Source: Calditrichia bacterium
GTDB lineage: Bacteria > Calditrichota > Calditrichia > RBG-13-44-9 > J042
Reading direction: 5' to 3'
DNA: 11,450 bases
NCBI GenBank assembly: GCA_030430345.1
Contig: JAUIFT010000033.1
Span: 1-11,450, forward strand
Of this stretch, positions 6,995 to 11,450 are shown piece by piece. Below the pieces are notes generated by a model. It saw nothing but the letters and a program-made list of their open reading frames with translations, was not told where the DNA came from and ran no database searches. Every line of letters starts with the position of its first letter. Position 1 is the stretch's first letter. Position numbers and translations under genes: made by a program.

Positions 6995-7195
6995 TCAGGA
7001 TCCCTCTGCATACTTCTCCCGCATGAGAATCATGCCTTCTTTTCCAACAACCCAGATTTTCGTGGGGCTGAATTTATCCGCTGCAAATCGGAATATTTAT
7101 CTGGGATTGCTGCCAGGCTGCGCCTTTCCGGTAAAATACAATTCCCAACCGTCACAATTAACAATTCCAAGCTTCGGCAGAATTCGGCGAAAGCC
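6995..7195 (-). pseudogene. C-terminal remnant of a YCF48/BNR-like repeat protein
   Basis: Directly after the TAA of the SurE-like gene, the same frame continues for 66 codons interrupted by a single TAA (7097-7099) and ends with TGA at 6995-6997. The first part reads IVNCDGWELYFTGKAQPG. The second part contains RFAADKFSPTKIWVVGKEG followed by MILMREK. The pattern F-A-x-x-x-x-x-x-x-x-W-V-V-G-x-x-G-x-I-L is that of YCF48/BNR-type beta-propeller blades (typically GWAVGxxGTIL). I see no start codon with a ribosome binding site, and the stop splits one blade, so this looks like the tail of a lost gene rather than an expressed protein. It could be a read-through extension of the preceding gene, which I consider unlikely. 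The family call is inference from one blade. Confidence 0.45.
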
Positions 7196-8128
7196 TTAAT
7201 TTTTTAGCTTTGTCTCTTTCACCGGCCATGCTGGTATCGCTTCCGAGATATTCTTAAGCTTATTGACCATTGCCGCATCGTTTTCATTGACGCGCATCGG
7301 CACAATGACAATATACCCCTTTTGATACCATGCGACATCGCTATTTTCCGAAGGGGGTTCTTTTAGTCCTTTTTCATGCAATAGCCAGACTTCTTCAGTC
7401 TCATCATCGTCTGCTTCGGTTTTTTCCCAAACTTTTTCAAAATCGAAATCTAGCAGCGGGTGAGTTCTGCTGACAATCTTGATACCTTTGATATCAGAAG
7501 GGTTTGTTCGGGGAATACTCACTGTTAAATATTGTCCGCTCTCAAGCGTTTGCACTATTTTACTCTGGGCAAACTGCACGACCCAATCTGTCACTAATTC
7601 AACCATTTCTTCATCATCGTCATCAAGTCCGGATACGGCAATCGCCGGATATCCCAAAAAAGCGGCTGTTCGTGCCGCGCCAATTGTTCCGGAGTTAAAC
7701 CAGGCATCATCTCCTAAATTCGCGCCGCCATTTATACCCGATACAACCAGGTCAGGCAGTTTATCCCGCAAGAGGCCTTTTAATCCGAATGTCACACAAT
7801 CCGCCGGATAACCGGCAACTGCATAGGCGATTAAATTCTCCCCGAGATAATCTCGTTGCACAAAAAGTGAACGATTGTTTTTTCCGATTTTGGAAAAGTT
7901 GGATGTCCCACTTCTATCTTCCAAAGATGCAATAAGATAGGTCTCTGCCGCTTTAGAAAATGCTTTCGCTAATTCCCATATCCGGGTTTCCTGAATACCA
8001 TCATCATTTGTAATAAGCACTCTTTTCGGCCATTTGTCGTCATCTTCCTGTGCAACGCCAGAAAACGAGAATGCTAAAAGACAACTGACCAAGGTGGGAA
8101 TGAATTTTCTTAACAATAATTTCATCAT
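7196..8128 (-). CDS. Exported SurE-like phosphatase / nucleotidase
   Basis: The protein has 310 residues. I choose ATG 8128 because AAAGGA lies 8 bases before it; the TTG two codons earlier would sit almost on that site. The SurE fold is clear. VLITNDDGI (37-45) has the metal ligands Asp42 and Asp43, LEDRSGTS (69-76) has the conserved Ser73, GYPADCVTFGLKG (106-118) follows, and SGINGGANLGDD then FNSGTIGAARTAAFLGYPAIAVSG (130-167) supplies the Asn133 ligand and the glycine-rich second motif. Family members hydrolyse 5'- or 3'-nucleotides and polyphosphate and are usually cytosolic. Here a hydrophobic leader (KLLLRKFIPTLVSCLLAFSFSGVAQ) predicts export, with cleavage near VAQ. The C-terminal part (about 230-310) carries a very acidic loop (KTEADDDETEEVW) and is longer than in bacterial SurE of about 250 residues. 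The name surE is avoided because this exported branch may not share the stress-survival role. Confidence 0.9.
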   Translation of the reverse strand: MMKLLLRKFIPTLVSCLLAFSFSGVAQEDDDKWPKRVLITNDDGIQETRIWELAKAFSKAAETYLIASLEDRSGTSNFSKIGKNNRSLFVQRDYLGENLIAYAVAGYPADCVTFGLKGLLRDKLPDLVVSGINGGANLGDDAWFNSGTIGAARTAAFLGYPAIAVSGLDDDDEEMVELVTDWVVQFAQSKIVQTLESGQYLTVSIPRTNPSDIKGIKIVSRTHPLLDFDFEKVWEKTEADDDETEEVWLLHEKGLKEPPSENSDVAWYQKGYIVIVPMRVNENDAAMVNKLKNISEAIPAWPVKETKLKN

Positions 8129-8177
8129 TAACAAATTCCTTTGCGTAATATTTAACTATGAAGCGTCACTGCTACGA

Positions 8178-8200
8178 AGCAGATTCAGGGTAAATCTGCT
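8178..8200. repeat. Hairpin in the leader of the SurE-like gene
   Basis: AGCAGATT (8178-8185) and AATCTGCT (8193-8200) are perfect 8-bp arms around a 7-base loop, CAGGGTA. It lies about 50 bases upstream of ATG 8128 and 37 bases beyond the stop of the hydrolase remnant. No T-tract follows on either strand. It could be a weak terminator for the remnant, a protein site or chance. Confidence 0.35.
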
Positions 8201-8236
8201 GGAAGATGGAAAGTGCTGCTATATAGTGCGCGTTAT

Positions 8237-8455
8237 CTAGCCGAGAAAGTGCCATTGCTGGAGAAAGCCGAGAAAAATAATTGCCACGGCCAGATAGCTG
8301 GTATAGAATAGCCGCCCGGCTAAACCGCCGATTTTCTGAGACCATATTTTGTAAGTAAAATAACCCAGTGGGATGAGCAGCAGCAATAAAATGAAAGGTA
8401 TGTAACTGAATTTTATAAATGCATCCGGCACGCCAAAAAGCAATTCCAATCCCAG
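8237..8455 (-). pseudogene. C-terminal membrane tail of a beta-lactamase-family serine hydrolase
   Basis: A frame of about 72 codons ends at TAG 8237-8239. It contains GLELLFGVPDAFIKF, then a hydrophobic segment (YIPFILLLLLIPLGYFTYKIW), a short polar linker (SQKIGGLAGRL) and a second segment (FYTSYLAVAIIFLGFLQQW) ending HFLG. Two-helix tails of this kind, with the basic linker followed by RLxYT and a final W-x-x-L-G, are typical of class-C-type beta-lactamase-family hydrolases anchored by C-terminal helices. The catalytic domain (SxxK, YxN, HxG motifs), about 350 residues, is absent: upstream of base 8455 the likeness stops and the frame closes at 8486. A TTG at 8447-8449 has no ribosome binding site. 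I therefore call it a truncated pseudogene; a small two-helix membrane protein is the alternative. Confidence 0.55.
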
Positions 8456-8553
8456 AAGGAATCGGCGAGGTGGACGAGTCTGCCATTATCGCGGGCATCC
8501 AGGCTGGAAAAGTAGCAGGCGAGCACTTTAAGCAGTTAAGTGCGAGCGATTGA
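8456..8553 (+). pseudogene. Possible 3' remnant of a plus-strand gene
   Basis: The plus strand reads EGIGEVDESAIIAGIQAGKV and then AGEHFKQLSASD before TGA at 8551-8553. The same frame has an ATG at 8419 without a ribosome binding site, giving 44 residues, but the protein-like part begins about where the likeness of the minus-strand hydrolase tail ends. The pattern A-x-x-x-G-x-x-A-G-x-x-A-G-E is common in the last helix of FAD-dependent oxidoreductases, but it is too short to assign. A chance open frame is possible. Confidence 0.3.
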
Positions 8554-8749
8554 AATTTCACATTTATCCCTTTTTCCACAAATGACTATCTTAAAGGATA
8601 AATTGTTGCAGGCTGCAGCGGATATCATTGCGGTTTCTTTTTCCCGCCAAATTTGCAACGCTGAAATGCTTTGATGTAAGCCAATATCACTGCAAATTTT
8701 TCAGAGGTAATATTGGCGCTAAGCGCGGCCAATTGCTTCCGCGATACTC
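8554..8749. other. Intergenic region without a clear gene
   Basis: A minus-strand frame running from inside the 3' end of the esterase gene to TGA at 8625-8627 stays open for about 50 codons and contains LAALSANITSEKFAVILAYI. It has no good start. An 8-bp inverted repeat, GCCAATAT (8680-8687) with ATATTGGC (8710-8717), has a 22-base loop and no T-tract. Neither is convincing. Confidence 0.35.
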
Positions 8750-9865
8750 CTACTTGCTTTCCATTTGCATCAACAAGATTTTATATTTTAACTGATTAAC
8801 CGTATTGTTTCCGGATTTCTCTCTTGCGAGTTTATAATATTGAATCGCCATCTCTTTCTGGTCCAAATATTGATAAACTTCTCCCAGCGACCCCAATAAT
8901 TCCGAAGAGGAAGGATATAGCTGAATGCCGTAAGTAAGCAATTTTATCGTTTCTGCCGGTAACCCGGCCTGAAATAGTTTACCGGCAGATTCGTTGATCG
9001 CCCCGAGGGGCATTTTCACCGTAAAACCATAATGTTTATTTATCCCTTTATAATAGGCGATATTCTCATCCGCTCCTTTAACAGCAATGGCATCCGGGAT
9101 ATAAAACTCTTTAAAGATGAACTGCAAACCATCGTACAAGCCTTGCGCCATAACACCGACATGGCTGGCATTTTTTTCGATTGCAAACTGCCAGCGCAGC
9201 CCTTCCGGTTGCAGTTCCCGAATAAGCGCTTCGTATTTTTCCAGAGCGGCGACACGTGGCCCTTCTCCTTCCGTCGCTGCGTATAAGTAAGTATTAGTGT
9301 AATTCTGCCCGGGCATATTTGCCGCCATAAAAGCAGCCGTCTTCGGACCGATGCCGGTACCGGTTTCGATATAGCCGTCGAAACGTTGTGGATTGGTTGC
9401 TAAGAAATAACTGCAAATTCCCGCGCTGGAAGACCAGCCGTAGAGCAGGTCGAAGCCGTTGGATCGGTAGTTTTTATTGATGAACGGAAGCACTTCACTG
9501 TCGAGAAATTTTACAAAATCAATGTACTCGCCATCGGGGGCGAACGATACATGCATGTCTCTGCTCCGGTCGGTATTCGCAATACCGACAACGATTAAGT
9601 TGGGTAAATAGCCGAATGCATTGGAGAGAAAATCGGCCGCCCCCTTCGCATAACTGAAGGCATACTCGCCATCAAGCACGTAGAGCACCGGATAAGTTTC
9701 TTCGCTACTTTTATAATTCGCCGGCGTGGCGACAAAAAGCGCCCGCGCTTCCCCAAGCGTTTCGGATTCAATAATGTGCATCTTTGTCTCGCCGGCGATT
9801 TGGGAAATAACGGGCGTATGCAACAGCAGTAAAATCAGGGGTGCTAACAGGAATAAGAATCTCAT
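8750..9865 (-). CDS. Secreted esterase-D-family alpha/beta hydrolase with C-terminal TPR-like repeats
   Basis: The protein has 371 residues from ATG 9865, chosen because AAGGTG lies 8-9 bases upstream and because MRFLFLLAPLILLLLHTPVIS starts a clean signal peptide. The ATG ten codons earlier would place that site inside the gene. Residues 25-255 resemble the putative-esterase family (esterase D, IroE/Fes-like). YPVLYVLDGEYAF (58-70) and LIVVGIANTDRSRDM (90-104, typical V-G-I-x-N-x-x-R-x-R-D) are diagnostic. LYGWSSSAGI (141-150) is the nucleophile elbow with Ser145, and NASHVGVM (232-239) contains the catalytic His235. The acid is probably in the TEGEG region (198-202). The elbow is GWSSS rather than the usual GxSxG. 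From about residue 290 a helical region (AGLPAETIKLLTYGIQLYP, then SELLGSLGEVYQYLDQ) reads as two TPR-like units. The product should cleave an ester in the periplasm or outside; the substrate is unknown. It is about 60 bases downstream of the Gfo/Idh gene and probably co-transcribed. Confidence 0.88.
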   Translation of the reverse strand: MRFLFLLAPLILLLLHTPVISQIAGETKMHIIESETLGEARALFVATPANYKSSEETYPVLYVLDGEYAFSYAKGAADFLSNAFGYLPNLIVVGIANTDRSRDMHVSFAPDGEYIDFVKFLDSEVLPFINKNYRSNGFDLLYGWSSSAGICSYFLATNPQRFDGYIETGTGIGPKTAAFMAANMPGQNYTNTYLYAATEGEGPRVAALEKYEALIRELQPEGLRWQFAIEKNASHVGVMAQGLYDGLQFIFKEFYIPDAIAVKGADENIAYYKGINKHYGFTVKMPLGAINESAGKLFQAGLPAETIKLLTYGIQLYPSSSELLGSLGEVYQYLDQKEMAIQYYKLAREKSGNNTVNQLKYKILLMQMESK

Positions 9866-9926
9866 CTCAAATTCACCTTGCTCGTTTGTTATCATTATTT
9901 TTCATTTCGGGTTAACATATTTTGAA

Positions 9927-11015
9927 TCAATCCGTTTCGGAGAAAATATTTTCCCAGGTCTTTTCCAGCGCACTTCGCCGCGCCGCTGCGATCGCCTTTT
10001 GCGCCAATAATCCATCGTGAAATGTCGCGATATGACCCGGGAGATTTTCCGGATCGCTGAGCAGTTTTTTTATCTCAACCCCCAAATGGTAGGTGCCATA
10101 GGCGAAAGCGCTTTGCTCTTCGGGGGGAATCACATCTCTGGCGCCATCAGTAATATCAAAAGCCGCTCGCTTGCCATCTTTCTCCAGACGCCAGAGGGTC
10201 TCGCTGCTATCCAGCAACAAACTGCCTTTTTCACCATGGATAATAGTGCTTAATCCCTCACTGGCGCCATCCGGATGAACGGCACTGATCGTCAGGGTTC
10301 CCCGCGCGCCATTGCTGAATTGTAAAAACAGATTAGCCTGATCGTCCCCGCTAACCAGTCTTTGCTCTTGGGAATTAGCGACTGGCCGCGATTGATGCAG
10401 CGTGGTAAACTGCGCAGTCAGTTTTTCTATCGGGCCGGCAAACCAACGGGCCTGATCGAGCAAATGCCCACCGACCAGGTTGAGCACGCCGCCGCCGCTT
10501 TCCAGGTCGTTCTCCCAATGCCAGGGCGTGCTGCCATCAAGGTTCCAGCCAAAGCAGTAGTTTAAATGCAGGGATGTAATTTCACCGAGCGCTTGCTCGT
10601 TCAGGAGTTCGGCTATTTTCCGGCGTTGTGGTGTGTATCTTAATTCATAGTCGATTAAAGCCAGTTGGTTAGGATATAACTTTGCCGTTGCCAACATACT
10701 TTCCGCCTCGGCCACGGTAAGCGCCGGCGCCTCGCAGAGGACATGTTTGCCGGCCCGCAATGCAGCGATGGCAATTTCGCAGTGCAGCCAGGTTGGGGTT
10801 ACGATGCTTACCAGGTCGATATTTTCCGAGGCAATCAATGCTCGCCAATCGTCATGAACTTCCGGGATGTGATGCTGCCGGGCAATACGCCGGGCATTGT
10901 CTATTTTTCCGGAGCAAATTCCCTGTACGTTTAGTCCGGCACTCTTAAATGCGGCGATTTGCACTCGCCCGGGCCAGCCGGTCCCGATAAACCCAACCCT
11001 GATTTTTGTATTCAT
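9927..11015 (-). CDS. Gfo/Idh/MocA-family NAD(P)-dependent oxidoreductase
   Basis: The protein has 362 residues. ATG 11015 has the strong ribosome binding site AAGGAGGG. The N-terminal Rossmann domain opens with VGFIGTGWPGRVQIAAF (7-23, GxGxxG). IVTPTWLHCEIAIAALRAGK (71-90) is the usual N/T-P-x-x-x-H strand and helix. HVLCEAPALTVAEAE (91-105) corresponds to the E-K-P motif, but here reads E95-A96-P97. The C-terminal half carries ESGGGVLNLVGGHLLDQARWF (172-192), the GGGxLxxxGxHxxD signature with His184 and Asp187. Family members oxidise or epimerise sugars, inositols and related polyols; no signal peptide is present, so it acts in the cytoplasm. The absence of the EKP lysine, which contacts cofactor and substrate in studied members, is notable; EAPA must be functionally tested before any activity is assumed. 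The secreted esterase follows on the same strand, a likely two-gene operon. Confidence 0.92.
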   Translation of the reverse strand: MNTKIRVGFIGTGWPGRVQIAAFKSAGLNVQGICSGKIDNARRIARQHHIPEVHDDWRALIASENIDLVSIVTPTWLHCEIAIAALRAGKHVLCEAPALTVAEAESMLATAKLYPNQLALIDYELRYTPQRRKIAELLNEQALGEITSLHLNYCFGWNLDGSTPWHWENDLESGGGVLNLVGGHLLDQARWFAGPIEKLTAQFTTLHQSRPVANSQEQRLVSGDDQANLFLQFSNGARGTLTISAVHPDGASEGLSTIIHGEKGSLLLDSSETLWRLEKDGKRAAFDITDGARDVIPPEEQSAFAYGTYHLGVEIKKLLSDPENLPGHIATFHDGLLAQKAIAAARRSALEKTWENIFSETD

Positions 11016-11337
11016 ACCCCCTCCTTTTCGTCAGGAATTCCTGTAAACAAATCTTAAGCCGAGACAAAAACATATTACTCAACGATCGCCCAATTGTTCG
11101 AACTTAAATTTTTCATTTTCGGCGGCGATGCTTCTTCAGTATTGCACCCGAGGTTAAAAAGGCAATTGCAGCAATTAACAGCAGCACTTTTCCAGCAATC
11201 CTTCCCGGAGAAATAAGCAGGCAGGGTATCTCAGCAAAACCGTTCGCTGAAGGATGAAAATAATTCCAAACCGCAAGCAGTTTAAGAACAGATTTGAGTA
11301 TCTGCAAATTGGGAGCTTTCCTCCTGGAAAGGCTATA
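11016..11337. other. Intergenic region with a doubtful 64-residue minus-strand ORF
   Basis: This region must contain the promoter of the Gfo/Idh gene, but I find no clear hexamer pair. A minus-strand frame from TTG 11307 to TGA 11113-11115 encodes 64 residues ending in a hydrophobic segment and a basic tail (GKVLLLIAAIAFLTSGAI, then LKKHRRRK), like a single-pass membrane or sorting-signal tail. AGGAGG is 12 bases upstream of the TTG, too far for comfort and partly inside a small hairpin (arms CTTTCC 11316-11321 and GGAAAG 11326-11331). It may be a small membrane protein, a gene tail or chance. Confidence 0.3.
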
Positions 11338-11388
11338 AAAGAAAAGCTCCGGCGGCAGCGCAAAATGCGCCGTTCGCCGGAGCCGTTT
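11338..11388 (-). terminator. Hairpin terminator of the gene at the right edge
   Basis: GCTCCGGCG (11346-11354) pairs perfectly with CGCCGGAGC (11375-11383), and inside it GCGC (11358-11361) pairs with GCGC (11367-11370). Read on the minus strand the hairpin is followed by TTTTCTTTT and begins five bases after the stop codon at 11389. On the plus strand only CGTTTT follows, so leftward termination is favoured. Confidence 0.75.
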
Positions 11389-11450
11389 TCATATTTCATT
11401 TAGCTCAGAAATTGCCGGAGCTTTTTCTGCTATTTCAGGCAAGATCGAAA
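11389..11450 (-). CDS. C-terminal end of a gene entering from the right edge
   Basis: One minus-strand frame is open from the window edge to TGA at 11389-11391 and reads SILPEIAEKAPAISELNEI. The other two minus frames close within the first 21 bases. Only about 20 codons are visible, too few for a family call. The hairpin with a T-rich tail that begins directly after this stop strongly supports it as a real gene end. Confidence 0.55.
   Translation of the reverse strand, partial: SILPEIAEKAPAISELNEI

Noticed and set aside
8172..8579. A 135-residue minus-strand ORF
   Set aside because: It overlaps the hydrolase tail in another frame and has no protein-like pattern; the 8237-8455 frame has two clear membrane helices.
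8680..8717. 8-bp inverted repeat GCCAATAT/ATATTGGC
   Set aside because: The loop is 22 bases, no T-tract follows and it is AT-rich enough to arise by chance.
8625..8770. A 50-codon minus-strand frame downstream of the esterase
   Set aside because: The composition is protein-like, but there is no good start and an open frame of this length is expected by chance.
1..11450. CRISPR arrays, tRNA genes, transposases or phage genes
   Set aside because: I saw no regularly spaced repeats, no cloverleaf-like sequences and no such proteins on either strand.

Overview
The window looks like a chromosomal stretch from a Gram-negative bacterium. Evidence is the number of lipoprotein signal peptides (LYGC, LGVAC, LLISC, IIIAC) and Sec signal peptides ending near -AQ, -GQ or -SQ, which is a habit of the Bacteroidota / FCB side of the tree. 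Start regions carry ordinary Shine-Dalgarno sequences (AAAGGAG, AGGAGG, AAAGGA). I cannot name the species; an FCB-type or Calditrichota/KSB1-like environmental bacterium is only a guess. I saw no tRNA, rRNA, CRISPR array, transposase or phage gene.

Layout. The left edge holds the 3' end of a pentapeptide-repeat gene (+). Nearly everything else is on the minus strand: a lipoprotein with a DUF6973-like domain (393-1367), a secreted GH5-type glycoside hydrolase (1513-2754), the wreck of an enolase-superfamily (MR/MLE) enzyme (2797-3102), an unknown lipoprotein (3421-3996), and a SixA-like histidine phosphatase lipoprotein (4181-4702) preceded by a tiny, possibly frameshifted lipoprotein (4822-4938). 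On the plus strand follow a decayed small gene beginning MAKVIITAKVED (5198-5478) and an intact multi-pass membrane protein (5821-6816) with a good sigma70-like promoter and a strong intrinsic terminator. Back on the minus strand are a secreted SurE-type phosphatase (7196-8128) with an in-frame gene remnant just after its stop, the C-terminal membrane tail of a serine beta-lactamase-like hydrolase (8237-8455), a secreted esterase-D-type hydrolase with a C-terminal repeat region (8750-9865), and a Gfo/Idh/MocA oxidoreductase (9927-11015). The right edge holds the last codons of another minus-strand gene followed by a hairpin terminator.

How the genes relate. GH5, MR/MLE (a sugar-acid dehydratase or racemase type), Gfo/Idh/MocA and an esterase are the sort of enzymes found in carbohydrate catabolism, but they do not form one obvious operon. 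The MR/MLE remnant and GH5 are 42 bases apart on the same strand, and Gfo/Idh and the esterase are about 60 bases apart; these are the only likely co-transcribed pairs. Many products are exported.

The most unusual property of the window is gene decay. At least five separate remnants lie between the intact genes: an internally deleted enolase, a frameshifted small gene, a probable frameshifted mini-lipoprotein, a stop-interrupted repeat-protein tail and a beta-lactamase-family tail, plus a sixth, less certain fragment in opposite orientation. I see no mobile element that would explain it. I did not find a convincing new multi-gene system.
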